Positions 1-13,067 of a stretch of DNA of 64,000 bases are shown here, in pieces; position 1 is the first letter of the stretch; each line of letters begins with the position of its first letter. The DNA comes from Semisulcospira habei (taxonomy: Eukaryota > Mollusca > Gastropoda > Semisulcospiridae), in NCBI GenBank assembly GCA_036245525.1, contig BTPG01000005.1, forward strand, positions 121,542,417-121,606,416. Direction: 5' to 3'. The position numbers were made by a program, and so were the translations under genes. The notes beneath the pieces are model-generated. The model ran no database searches. It was given only the letters and a program-made list of their open reading frames with translations, and was not told where the DNA came from.

Positions 1-487
1 GTTTTCGACCAACCCCTTTTCATTTCCTGAGCCAAATGGCTGACATTTTCCAATTACTATTGTCTGCTAAACACTAAGGTTATTTATTATTATAGCAAAT
101 GGTGGCAGATGGATCAGCTGAGAACTAATCCATCTGCAGCAGTTAGCACTGAAGAAAGTAAAAACATGGTTTTTGGTGTACGCACTTCTAAGTCTACAAT
201 CTCAGTGCTTGTGTTGCACTATGCTAGCAAAACCAGCTAGTAGAGTACTACTAGTACTAGTATTTAAATTTGCTAAATATATAAATTTCAAAGCAATACC
301 AAAATCTTAAGTAATTAAAAAATTCAGGCAGCACAAGCATGATGATACCATGCACAATCATTGAATCAAGTTTGTTCCTTGTGACAACAGAATATTTCAG
401 TAATGCAATCACCTTTCAATGGAATGGCTATTTACCATACCAGCTAGACTTTCATCATTTTTTCAATGAACTCTGCAGTGTAAATTA

Positions 488-2260
<1,773 letters not shown>

Positions 2261-5200
2261 ATGTTCAGTACGAAAGAATATTTAGACAGAAAAACAGGCC
2301 CAGACGGAATTGGACGATTTAGCTATCTTCAGTCTTTAGTTACCGAGTACCAAGATACCCAGGAAGAAGGTTAGCAGCTTACTGCAGCATTTATTATTTT
2401 AATTTTTTTTAATTGATTCCTCTCTCTTTGAACTATGCAGTAGAGCTGCAGCACAGGAACCCCGTTGTGACAGAGGAGCATGCGCCCGTCTATTTTTTTC
2501 CTCCTGATCCAAGCATTTTATATCTATGCGTCAATAATTAGAACCCCCCCCCCCTTTCCCGCAACTATTTTGTCTCCACACTCCAGAGACCTTCCTTGCC
2601 CGGCTGCAGTTATCAAAACCTTCGTCCAGCCTGTGCATGTGTCATAAACCCTCCCCCTGATTTAAAATAAATAAAATTTTAACTTTTAACTTGACTCCGT
2701 TGCCCTGACCACCACACAATGCAACTTTCGCCACACAGTGTCTTAATATATATGATGTGTATGCAGCAATAAAGTAGAAAGTTCCATATTATTTGATTAT
2801 AAATTATTTATTGGAATGATTTTTGGGGGTTGCACAGTTACTGTATGAATAACCTTGTCATTTTGTTATCCAGAATGCAAGCAACAGGTGCTGGCAAACC
2901 TGGCTAACTTTGCTTATGACCCGATCAATTATGACCACTTCAGGTGCCTCAACATCCTGGATCTGTTTCTTGGTCAGTGTGTATCATTGTATGTGTGTGT
3001 GTTTAACCCTTTGAGTGTCGGTAGTGGTTTTAGTCGCAATGATTCCTTCTGGAATCATAGCAATTAAAAATGCTACTGACACCCAAAGGGTTAATTTGAA
3101 ATGTTTAAGGGGTTAACATTTAGCAAAAGCCTACCTTGATCTGCATTTTTACAGGTACATGTATTATACTGATCTTCTTCTTCTTCTCGAACGCCATGTA
3201 TTATACTGATGGAACTAGTCTTAATGCCTGCACTCTTTTTGTATTCATATCAGCTTGAGAAAATTGTCTTTGATGGAAATAGAGATAGCAATAATTGAGC
3301 CACTTAATATTTTACATGCTGTTGCAAATTTCATTCTCTTCCGCAGTTCCGGAACCAATTGTTATACAGCTTGAAAGTATACAAAGCACTATATGGTGGT
3401 GCAAAATGTATGACAATTTGGCATGCAAACAGATGGAAGTTATCAAAATGTGTTTTATTTGAAGATGCACTGGAAGAACCTGATGACAAATTGGTGGAGT
3501 TTGGGCTTGGAGGACTGTGCAACGCCTGCCTTGGTACTTACCAATAGTTAATTTACTATACAATTCAGCCTCGTATAACACAAATTAATCTCCCTATGAA
3601 TAAACCCATGTAACCCCAGCACCCAACAGCAGGAAATGGATTTACCATGATAATTCAAGGTTAGTACCACATAAGCTGGCACCTGATAGTGGTAATCTCA
3701 TCTGGCACTACCCTTGAATTATTATATTCGATCCATCTCCCCAAACTGGTGCATGGTCATTAGGTAACACCTCCAAAATGAGGAAATGCGGCCGTGGGGT
3801 TAAATGGGTCAGAAGTTGATATCGGCTGCCGTTTGCTCATGCGCAGCTGTGTGTGGCCCTACGACAGTCAGCATTATCTCGAGGACCTTTTGTTCACTAG
3901 ATAAATGCTGTCTCTCTCTCTCTCTTGGCTTGACTTCGCGAACGAAGATTTTATAGGAGTTGCCCACGACGTCTGCAGGCTTGTTCGTGGCTGCGGAGGC
4001 CAATCCGAGACAGGCAGGTTCGACTGCAGTGGCTGCAGGGGAAGGTATGGCCAGGGTTCTGAGCTGCGGCATCTCTGTTTTTTCTCCTGAGCCGCTTGTC
4101 CTTAAGGCTAGCTCTGTGAGAGTCCTCAAAGGAGACAGCTGCCTTGTAAATGGTGGAGCGCCAGGTGTCACGGTCCGCAGCAAGCGAAGACCACTGGTGG
4201 TGGTCGATTTGGCAGGCACTAAGTGACTTCTTGAGACAGTCTTTGTATCTCTTCTTTGGTGCCCCTCTGTCACGGTGTCCAGTAGCAAGCTCGCCGAACA
4301 GGGTGATCTTTGGTAGGCGATGATCCTCCATCCTGGAGACATGCCCCGCCCAGCGGAGCTGTGTCCGCAGCAGCAAAGCCTCAATGCTCACAGTTTCAGC
4401 CTGTTCAAGGACCTCGACGTTGGTGACATAGTCACTCCAGTGAATGCCCAGGATGGTACGCAGGCAGCGCTGGCAGCCCTGAAAGTCTAAAATTTTGCCC
4501 ACCAGCCTTTGGCTAGTGACTTCCAAGTTTTACTAGCCAAACTGAAAATGTTACTAGCCAAAACTGAAAATTTTACTACTGAAAATAGCCCCCCAACTCA
4601 ACAATATAATGTACCACAAGTGTTTGACACCCAATGTTAGAGAGTGTTTTCTGCCCAGAGGCATTGAGAACAAATATTTGAACAGACAATCATAACCAAG
4701 TTAATGTTTATGTCCTGACTTCAGGCTTTTGATAGTATCAAGTGGAGAAATAACTGACAAAGTCCCCATGTGAACTGTGGTGGGATTTTTTATTTATTTA
4801 TTTTTTGTAAGTAGAGCTGGGCTTCTGTTTGCACAACAGGTTAAAGGGTCTGTAGACCTCCAGGTATAAATTTTAGAGGGTACACAGACCCCCATCCTAG
4901 CATTATAGAGGGTCCGCAGATTTATTTAAGAAAAACTGCATCATCTGTATGTTCCTTAAAATAAATTATCCACACCCGGGTCTGCCCTGGGGGTCTTGGG
5001 TGGGGTTAACTACATTTTAGTTCCCAGGGTCACCCTGATCAGCCCCACAGATGGGTGTGTTTTTTCTGGGGCATGTGTTTCTGTCTACCCTTGGTCCATT
5101 CACCTGTATTTGTCTTTTTAAAACTCTCCCAACTGTCTGCACAGCCTGTAGCTCTTGATATTGGATGTGTGTTGCTAAATGGTCTTAGATTTATTTAGGC

Positions 5201-8200
5201 CCCATGGTGTAGGTTTATTTAACGTATTGGACCGGCTGGCGACATACATTCAATATTCTGTTTCTTTTTTTTTTTTTTCACAAGCAGTGCAGGCACGTCC
5301 TGAGAAAGCCTTGTTGCTGTCGGGACGATAAACAATGTACAATCAATCAATCATTAAATAAATTATCTCATTTCGCTCTCTCCTCTTTAAATGTGTTGTG
5401 ACAGTGTGTGTGTGTCCTTTCCATGATCTGATTCTTTAACTGGTGAGCTATCGCGCAAAAGCCCGTCTCCCTAGCTCTCTCACACACAGAAAAAAAATCT
5501 ATTTATTTATTTGTATGATCGTTTGATAATGTATTGTAACAGAGAATATAGCGTTTTCTGCTGAACGCGGCAGATTGACAACCAAAGTGTGACTTGTCTA
5601 AACTCTGTGTGTTTGTGTGTGTGAGTGTGTGTAAACTGATGTACTTCAAAGTTTGTTTTACCCGTTTAACCACTCAGAACTGAGACGTGTTTCTCCAATT
5701 GTTGCCTAATAACTGTGTACCAGAAGATGGATCGATCACGATTTAAAAAAAAAACTGACAAACTTATTTCTGTTCAAATTTCTGGACTTGCTTTTTGAGT
5801 TTGCCTCAGTGCTCATTGCGCATGCCATTCGAGTGGCGTCATGCTTTAGCCATGGAAATACACTCAGCACAGTCATGGACTCTGAAAACTGTGTCGTAGC
5901 GGCGGTGCCACACACGGCCCAAGGGTAGCATTTCTGATTTCTGGTACTGTCGCTTGTTGATGGAGATGGCGATGTCGAAGTGCAACTTTCTGCTTAGCGA
6001 TTATCAAGATCAGACGGTGCCGGATTGAAAAATCCGAAGCATTCCAGCTCTTCCTTTGCTTTTTCTCCGCCATGTACAACTTCGTTCTAGATCGAAAGCG
6101 AAACGCACGATGCCGTATCCCATAATAGTATGTACGGTGACGTCACAGCAAGTAACGCGTTCAACATGTAGCGCGCACTTTGTAATAACATGCTGACACC
6201 ACACATAAACTAACAGTTTGCCCGCCCTGTTACACTCGCACGGACGCCGGCTACGGGTCGATTCTGAACGCAGCCGCGACTGAGCGAGCCGCTAAACGAA
6301 CCAAATCGTCACTAAAAATAGAACGACTGTCACTGACCACTGTTATGGTACGCACAGTTCGAGTGACGTGTTCGGCTACTGCCCCAAAGTGATGTTAGAG
6401 GCAACTCGCGGTGCGGTCAGGTCACGCGTCGGCGTACCTGATGTTCGGCTGGCGGTTAGCCGTTGGATTGGAAAACGCACGAGCGCACTCGCATTTGGCG
6501 AGTGGGTATTTTTTTTTACTCGCCAAATAAAAAATTCACTCGCCATGGCGAGTAAATTACTCGCCATTTTCAGGGCTGGCTGGTGGAAGCGTTCGAGGAG
6601 TCGTAGTTGGCTGCGGTAGAGGGCCCAGGACTCGGAACCATACAGCAGGGTGGTGAGGACCACAGCTCTGTACACGCTGATCTTGGTGCCTGTTTTCAGC
6701 TGTTGATTGTGCCACACCCGCTTGAAAAGTCGCCCGAAAGCGCTGTTCGCTTTTGCCAGCCTGCTGTCAAGCTCCTTGTCCAGCTTGGCGTCCGACGTGA
6801 TAATGCAGCCAAGGTAAGTAAACTGGTGCACTGACTTTAGTTCAGACTCGCCAATGGTGATGTGAGGAGGGCGATACACTGTCTTGGGTGCCGGCTGATG
6901 GAGGACCTCTGTCTTTTTCAGACTGACCTCGAGTCCAAAGAGCTGGGCAGCATCTGCGAAGCAAGACGTGATGCGCTGCAGGGCTCTCTCTGTGTGTGCA
7001 ACGAGGGCAGCATCATCAGCAAAAAGCAGCTCACGAATCAGTTGGTCTAGGGTTTTCGTGTGGGCCTGCAGTCGTCTGAGGTTGAACAGGCTGCCATCGA
7101 GACGGTACCTGATGTACACTGCATCGTCATCATCGAGGTCCACTGTGGCCTGCTTCAACATCATGCTAAAAAAGATGGTGAAGAGGGTCGGTGCCAGCAC
7201 GCAGCCCTGCTTTACGCCGTTGAGAATAGGGAATGGTTCTGAGAGGTCATTGTTGAGTCTGACCTGGCCTTGCTGGTCCTCGTGTAGCTGGACAATCATG
7301 TTGAGGAACTTTGGGGGACAGCCAAGTCGCTCCAGGATCTGCCACATGCCTTGCCTGCTCACAGTGTCGAACGCTTTTGTTAGGTTGACAAATGTTACGT
7401 ACAGCCCTTTGTTCTGCTCGCGGCACTTCTCCTGTAGCTGTCTGAGCACAAAGACCATATCAGTGGTGCTCCTGTTTGCTCTGAAGCCACACTGGCCCTC
7501 TGGGAGTTGGTCTTCAGCGATGGCAGGTACCAGCCGATTCAGGAGCAGCCTTGCAAGGATTTTCCCAGCAATGGACAGCAGGGTAATTCCCCGATAGTTG
7601 GAACAGTCAGACTTCTCGCCTTTGTTCTTGTACAGGGTGATAACGACTGCATCACGGAGATCTTTTGGTAGTGTTCCTTCCTCCCAGCAGCAGAGAAAGA
7701 GGTCATGGAGCTTGTTGTGCAGTGCTGTGCCTCCATGTTTCCAGATCTCTGGCGGTATTCCATCAATGCCTGCTGCTTTGCCACTCTTGAGCTGGTGGAT
7801 GGCTGTGAGGGTCTCTTCAGCGGTGGGCGGTTCGTCCAATTCAACCTTTACTGGGAGGTGTGGGATTTGTAGGACGACTGCTTCTTGAACAGTGCGCTCA
7901 GCACTGAAGAGGCTCTGAAAGTATTCTGACCAGCGGTTCAAGATGGAGGTATTATCTGTGAGGAGTGCCTGGCCATTCGCGCTTCGCAGGGGACTTTGTA
8001 CCAGGTGCCTGGGGCCATACACTGCTTTCAGTGCTTCGTAGAAGCCCCTGTAGTCACCATTGTCAGCGCAAAGCTGGGTCCTCTGTGCAAGTCTGGTCCA
8101 CCACTCATTCTGGAGATCTCTGAGCTTGCGCTGGAGACTGCTGCAGACGAGGCGGAAGGCAGACTTCTTCACAGGGCAGGAAGGCTGGGCTAGGTGGGCC

Positions 8201-10388
8201 TGATGGGCGGCTCTTTCTTTTGCTAGGTGTTCCTGGATCTCTACATCGTTTTCGTCAAACCAGTCTTTGTTCTTCTTTCTGGCGAAACCCAAGACTTCTG
8301 CAGAGGATTTTGCAATAGCAGTTTTCAGTTGTTCCCAAAGTGTTTCAGGGGAGGAGTCTACTGGGTCCGCTGTGTCTTTGAGCCTGCGCTGTAAATCTGT
8401 CTGAAAGGCAGCTTTCACATCGTCACGCTGAAGGCTGGCAACATCAAGCTTTTTCTTGGGGGGCCCCCATTTCTTGGGTTTTGGCTTGAAGTGGAGCCTG
8501 AGTTTGCAGCGGACAAGGCGGTGGTCAGTGTGGCACTCTGCGCTGGGCATCACTCTGGTGAGGAGGACGTCACTGCGGTCCCTCTGACGCACTAGGACAT
8601 AGTCGATAAGGTGCCAGTGTTTGGAGCGAGGATGCATCCAGGTGGTCTTTCGACTGTCCTTTTGCTGAAAAGTAGTGTTGGTGATGACCAGTTGCTGCTC
8701 CGCACAGAACTCCAACAGTAGGCGGCCATTGTCATTGCAGTTCCCCACGCCATGCTTGCCGAGGACTCCTTTCCAGGCTTCAGAGTCCTGGCCCACTCTG
8801 GCGTTGAAGTCGCTAAGGATGACGACTTTGTCGTCTGCAGGGGTACTCTGTAGGAGGCTGCGCAGGTCAGTGTAAAACTTGTCCTTTTCAGCAGGCTCTG
8901 CCAGGAGGGTTGGGGAGTACACACAGAGAAGGGTGACGTGTTGCTGGTGTCTCAGTGGGAGGCGCATGGATATGATGCGGTCTGAGTGGCCCGTTGGTAG
9001 GTTTTCCAGCTTAGTCGCAATGGATGTCTTGACCATGAAACCCACGCCTGAGAGCCGTCTTTCTGATGCAGGCCTGCCTGACCAGTAGAGGGTGTACCCA
9101 GCACCAAGTTCTTGGAGGCTGCCTTCGTCCGGAAGGCGTACTTCGCTGAGCGCGGCGATGTCGATGTTTAACCTCCGCAATTCATGGGCAATGAGGGCGG
9201 AGCGACGTTCAGGGCGTCCGCTGTCTGCTTTGTCGAGCATGGTTCGGACGTTCCAGCATGCTACGTTGAGTCCGGTCGTGGTCGTCATGAGAGTGGATCC
9301 GTTATTCTTTCTTGTTTTTTGACCGCAGGAGAAGATGCCCGTTGACCGCGGCTAGCCAACTGGGGTTGCGAGGGGACGAGCTTTGGTTAGGCCACCTTTT
9401 CTAGGCCCCTCTCCGTGTGGAGCAAGCAGTGCTGTCCCTAGAGAAGGCTGCTTGGTCGTTCAGGGTGTGCCGAGTGATGTTGTCATCCCCAGGTCAACAT
9501 CAGGCGACCAATATCCTGAACCGCCTGCATGCAGGTTTGAGACTGCGGCTTCCAGTGACATCTTTCACCTGCCGTTTCGCCCCTCGCCCGTCGCTACAGG
9601 ACTTGGAATGGTCGGTGTCATGGTCCGTGGACGTTTCCTAAAGCCTGCGCGGTGGAGCTTTTTGGTGGAGTGCAGTGTGCGCAGTACTGGCCCCACCCTT
9701 TAAACCCTTGGTTCATCTGCCATGGCCTAGCAAGCTGGGACGATGGCATCGAGGTCCTCGGGTCGTAGGTTTTATATCACACTGTCCTTGTCCTAGTCTC
9801 TGGCTCAAAAGCCTTCCCCGGAGACACGGGGGCTTTGATGTCAGGGGTTTCCTCCCTTAGCCTTTCCGCAGCCAAGCGGCCAGGCCTGCAAGGCAGCAGG
9901 CGACTCGTGGAGGGCGGGGTCGTCTATGTCCCGTGCAGATGTGAACATCTGCCCACTGCATAAATGCTGTATATGGGAGACATAAAGTCAGACCTCATTA
10001 TTCACATTCACATTTTTGCAGTGCTGATTTTACATTGGCTTATGAAGAGGCATCCACTTAGAAACCACAGACCTGTCTGTCCTCTAACCAGTCACTTCAG
10101 TGATATTGATGCACATGATAACGAAGCTGGCAACTAGGATACCATTTTTTTTGTTGTTGCCACACGTGAACAATAAGGGTCTTATCATTCTTGTAAACTG
10201 GTACTTTCTTTATGTTTGGCAGATAAGCAGAATAAGGAACACATAATAAACAATGGTGGTATTGCTTTGGTCATCAAGTGTTTGTCAAGGTATGTGTCTG
10301 TTGTGTGTGCTTTTGATTATTTCTTTCTAGTCTCAAGTTTATACAACATTTTAATTACACAGTTGTGATTGGTAGTTGTACTTTTATT

Positions 10389-10425
<37 letters not shown>

Positions 10426-12104
10426 AAAGACGTTAATTTGTAAAGCAAACCTCTCTATGATGCTGTAGATGAACTTATATTGACTTTGAGTTAAACTTTT
10501 TCAATGGTCTAGTTTTCAATTTCAGTCCAAATGAAGAAACGGTGTTGTCTGCAATCACCACACTGATGTACCTTGTAACACCGCAGTCACAAGCAGGTGA
10601 AAGTTCTATACATTAGTTTGGTGTACATATTAGATTATGCACGCACACACACACACACACATATATAATATATATATATTAACAGAATTGATGAACTGAA
10701 CGAATGCTTGTACCTATGTGAGATCCTTGTATGGCTGTTTTAAATCATTGTGAAAAGTAATAACTAATATCTATACTGCTAACCCAGTAAGCAAAGGTCC
10801 TTGGGACCACGACAGCCGCAGTGGGCCCGAAGACGTTTTGCTACTGGGAAATTCGTTTGCAGAAATTACAGCTTTACCTGTGGTGGAGTGTATGCTGAGA
10901 TTTGCTGAATGCCCAGACAGACGTCTCAGTAACCTTGCAGAGGTTTTTCTGGAGGTGAGAACATTTTGAATGATTTACCATTACCTGGAAAAGTCAAATA
11001 TATATTTTCCGGAAATCAGAAGTACAGTAGAACCTCCAGTGAAGGTCCGCCTTGTTGCAAAGAAAAGTGTCCATAAACAGCAGCTAGGTAACCATTCACA
11101 AGAAATTTGATGGAAACGGACCTATGCATGCTTGTGACACTCAAATAGGAGCATATGGATGTGTCATCACTGTTTACACCAAAATGGGACTTCTGTTGAC
11201 CTCTTCACACAGCTAAAAAGTGTGATATGTGTACTAGTGATGCTGATGTTTCATTTATCTTTAGTGATAAAAGAAAATAACAGAAATTGTGTTTTTGTGT
11301 ACTACTACTAGTAAGGGAGAGAGAAAGAGTGATGCACATTGATGTGTCGCTGCTGTGTCCTTGTCTTAAACAAATAGGGAAGGAGGTGGCAGAGTAAGAA
11401 GGGCGTGGCGCTGACATGAGCTGTGGTCAATATCCTTGTCCTGATAATTAATGGAGGCAAAATGCATTGCACTTCTTTTCCAGCCTGTGTGTTACCATGA
11501 CTTGAAAAAGAGATGTAGACACGGTCTGATAAAGATTGTTCTTTCAGAAATAGTCTGGAATGCCAAAAGGTGTCACCCGTCATTAATCCATTCAGCCCTG
11601 ACGCACTAAAGCAGGAGATGGGTCGACCATGATAATTCAAGGGTAGTGCCAGATTAGCTTGGTGCCTGTTGGTGCCAAGCTAATCTGGCACTACCCTTGA
11701 ATTATCATGGTCGATCCATCTCCTGCAACAGGTGCATAGTCGTTAGATGACGCCTCCAAAATTTGGGAAATACTTGTGTCAGGCTGAATGAGTTAAACGT
11801 CATCATTTAGCTGGCTACAGCCACCTACCCACGGTAAATGATGGTCTTTAATGACAGGTGATCTCTCACAAGTGTAGTCACTCAAAACAGGTTCTGCTGT
11901 TTACGTGCACATCTTTCAGATTGAGGGTGTATGCAGTGTCTTGGTTTTTGTAACTGACTGTGATGTGAATGTTTCTGTGTGTGAATGCAGGACTACTGCT
12001 CTAAGAGCCAGGTTGAGGAGGCTAGGGAGGTACAGAGACAGTTGAGAGCCCAACACAGCATGGCTCAGCTACCACCCCCACCCTTGTGGGACTCCAACTC
12101 TTGA
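2261..12104 (+). CDS. ARMC7: Armadillo repeat-containing protein 7, complete, seven exons
   Basis: Small all-helical armadillo-repeat protein of about 200 residues; its cellular role is poorly defined, and human ARMC7 has been linked to spliceosome assembly factors. Exons: 2261-2369, 2874-2972, 3465-3533, 10223-10289, 10526-10596, 10863-10954, 11991-12104. All have GT-AG boundaries and the phases agree, giving 206 residues against about 198 in human. Recognisable stretches are [19 protein letters not shown] (exon 1), [20 protein letters not shown] (exon 2), [13 protein letters not shown] (exon 3), [19 protein letters not shown] (exon 5) and [11 protein letters not shown] (exon 6). The last exon encodes a short tail, [13 protein letters not shown], and ends at TGA 12102-12104. 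Intron 3 (6.7 kb) is swollen by a LINE inserted in antisense. Every exon is intact, so the gene is probably functional. Confidence 0.95.
3007..3090. mobile_element. 84-bp TTAA-flanked hairpin MITE, family 3 (GTGTCGGTAGTGG)
   Basis: Inverted ends CCCTTTGAGTGTCGGTAG and its near complement CTACTGACACCCAAAGGG, flanked by TTAA at 3003-3006 and 3091-3094. It lies in ARMC7 intron 2. A second copy is at 62434-62502. TTAA duplication is typical of piggyBac and Kolobok transposons. Confidence 0.8.
3610..3806. mobile_element. TTAA-type hairpin MITE, family 1 (diverged copy)
   Basis: Contains the family core (GGAAATGGAT..ACCATGATAATTCAAGG followed by its complement CTTGAATTATTAT..CGATCCATCTCC), ending in TGCGGCCGTGGGG and TTAA. 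The two arms have diverged, so the hairpin is imperfect. Confidence 0.65.
3951..4468 (-). pseudogene. LINE ORF, C-terminal part with C2H2 finger, separated by a transposon
   Basis: Continues the ORF of 6584-9288 after removal of the intervening transposon. It has the typical post-RT region ([33 protein letters not shown]) and ends in a zinc finger, [21 protein letters not shown], at the stop near 3951. Such a finger is common at the C-terminus of invertebrate LINE proteins; a related one is at 12880-12960. The junction codons match on both sides of the transposon. Confidence 0.85.
4474..6578. mobile_element. Non-autonomous DNA transposon, TIR CAGCCCTGAAA, 5-bp target duplication
   Basis: Perfect 11-bp inverted ends CAGCCCTGAAA / TTTCAGGGCTG, flanked by GCTGG at 4469-4473 and 6579-6583. 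It sits inside the LINE coding sequence. Subterminal short motifs (ACTAGCCAAA near the left end; ACTCGCCA repeats at 6500-6570) are transposase-site-like. No transposase ORF is visible in its 2.1 kb, and part of it is a SINE (4971-5355). CAG termini with a 5-bp duplication fit a hAT5-like element; this is a guess. Confidence 0.75.
4971..5355 (+). mobile_element. SINE, ~385 bp, (AATC)n tail
   Basis: Flanked by a 12-bp repeat AAATAAATTATC at 4959-4970 and 5356-5367. Starts CACCCGGGTCTGCCCTGGGG and ends GTCGGGACGATAAACAATG followed by AATC repeats. The same family occurs at 15442, 19990 and 43272. I do not find clear tRNA A and B boxes. Confidence 0.85.
6584..9288 (-). pseudogene. LINE ORF: apurinic endonuclease and reverse transcriptase (N-terminal ~900 residues)
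   Basis: The endonuclease that nicks target DNA is at residues 1-240, with [11 protein letters not shown], the catalytic Glu in [17 protein letters not shown] and the TDHR motif. Reverse transcriptase follows at about 480-830, with [48 protein letters not shown] and the FADD box in [12 protein letters not shown]. The reading frame is open from ATG 9288 to the transposon junction at 6578. One catalytic position is changed: motif A reads FVNLTKAFD where the family has Asp (FVDLTKAFD), which should abolish polymerase activity. The remaining C-terminus is at 3951-4468. Exact LINE clade not assigned. Confidence 0.9.
10390..10421 (+). repeat. (TG)n microsatellite
   Basis: Uninterrupted TG repeat in ARMC7 intron 4. 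A shorter CA tract followed by TATA repeats lies at 10639-10680. Confidence 0.95.
10782..10850. repeat. Short inverted repeat (CCAGTAAGCAAAGGTCC type) next to ARMC7 exon 6
   Basis: CCAGTAAGCAAAGGTCC pairs imperfectly with the downstream CGAAGACGTTTTGCTACTGG. Related copies are at 17806-17916 and 60175-60240, and pieces flank DIRS copy C (36180-36192 and 51707-51725). Its right end is 12 bp from the exon 6 acceptor. Confidence 0.6.
11587..11792. mobile_element. TTAA hairpin MITE, family 1, complete
   Basis: TTAA at 11583-11586 and 11793-11796. Ends TCCATTCAGCCCTGACGCAC / GTCAGGCTGAATGAG; near-perfect inner palindrome centred at about 11668 (CCATGATAATTCAAGGGTAG.. and its complement). Lies in ARMC7 intron 6. 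Confidence 0.85.
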
Positions 12105-12300
12105 CAGCAGCACCATCACAGGCACAACCGGTGTATAAAAAGTGCACCAACCTAGCACAGCATTTGGTGCCTGGCCGTCAGCATTGCCCTGCATGTTCAT
12201 CCGCAGCTAGTCGACGGTTGGTTGTTGCGCCTTGCCCCATAGTGCATGCTACAACCAGTACTGTTTATTGTACAATTGGCTGCTTGCACAGGTGGGTTCA

Positions 12301-12500
12301 CCCATTTAACCCTGCGGCTGCATATCCCAAATTTTGGAAGCGTCACCTAACGACTATGTATGTACCAGTTGCAGAAGATGGATCGACCATGATAATTCAA
12401 TTGTAGCACCAGATTAGCTTGGTGCCAAGCTAATCTGGCACTACCCTTGAATTATCTTGGCTGATCTGCCTCCTGCTGTAGGGTATTGGGGCTAATAGGG
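12301..12500. mobile_element. TTAA hairpin MITE, family 1, opposite orientation
   Basis: Starts CCCATTTAACCCTGCGGC, inner palindrome around 12425 (AGATTAGCTTGGTGCCAAGC), ends GGGGCTAATAGGG and TTAA at 12501-12504. It lies 200 bp downstream of the ARMC7 stop, so it may be transcribed in the 3' untranslated region. Confidence 0.8.
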
Positions 12501-12579
12501 TTAAGATAATGCCAGTGCATAAGCATCACGCTGGCAGTGCTGGGTTTACCTGACAGTCGACTGTCAGTTGTTGCGCCTT

Positions 12580-12961
12580 TAACGCCATTGTGCATGCTGC
12601 ATCCCCAAGCAGTTGCTCTTCGGTGAACTGTCCACAGGCAAGCGTTGTCATGGCGGCCAGCGCAAGCATTTCAAAAACACTCTCAAGGCTTCCCTGAAAG
12701 CCCTTGAGATAGATACCAACTCCTGAGAGCATTCAGCCCTGGATCGCACCTCCTGATGCAGCCTCATCAACAGGGGATCCACAAGCGCCGAGGTTAGACG
12801 CACAGCCGAAGCAAAGAGAAAGCGTCTCCAGAGAAAAGGACGAGCGGCAAGCACCTCCAATGCTGCACCATCTCATGTGTGTCCCACCTGTGGGAGGCAC
12901 CTCCGTGCCCGGATTGACCTTACCAGCCATCTCCGGACACGCCATATTTTAGACACAACGT
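12580..12961 (+). pseudogene. LINE fragment: C-terminal region with C2H2 finger
   Basis: Translates to a post-RT LINE tail (FGELSTGKRCHGGQRKHF, then LKASLKALEIDTN) with in-frame stops, ending in the finger CPTCGRHLRARIDLTSHLRT. It is related to, but diverged from, the tail at 3951-4468, and is a dead 5'-truncated copy. No target duplication found. Confidence 0.7.
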
Positions 12962-13067
12962 AGTTAGGGATATTAGTGGTCCTTATCGACCGCTATATAC
13001 GCACATCATCGCATGCTGCCTCAGGTACTTTATACAGTACTGGAGGCTGCATACAGAATGGGGTTAA

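Larger units (their letters stand above)
3912..9959 (-). mobile_element. Full-length APE-type LINE in ARMC7 intron 3
   Basis: An 11-bp direct repeat, ATAAATGCTGT, at 3901-3911 and 9960-9970 brackets the element, which reads on the minus strand. From its 5' end: a 670-bp leader (9289-9959), one long ORF from ATG 9288 encoding endonuclease and reverse transcriptase, a C-terminal zinc finger (end at 3951), and a 3' end in a short (CT)n tract on the plus strand. A 2105-bp DNA transposon with 5-bp duplication interrupts it at 4469-6583, so the LINE itself is about 3.9 kb. Order of events: LINE into intron, DNA transposon into LINE, SINE either before or after into the DNA transposon. Confidence 0.9.

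Noticed and set aside
3809..4384. 191-codon minus-strand frame overlapping the LINE tail
   Set aside because: Shadow frame of the LINE C-terminus (3951-4468), which has the recognisable motifs.
9675..9860. Similarity between the LINE leader (about 9740-9890) and 44960-45200
   Set aside because: Short CT-rich matches only (e.g. CTCCCTTAGCC / CTCCCCTAGCC); too weak to call the same element by eye.
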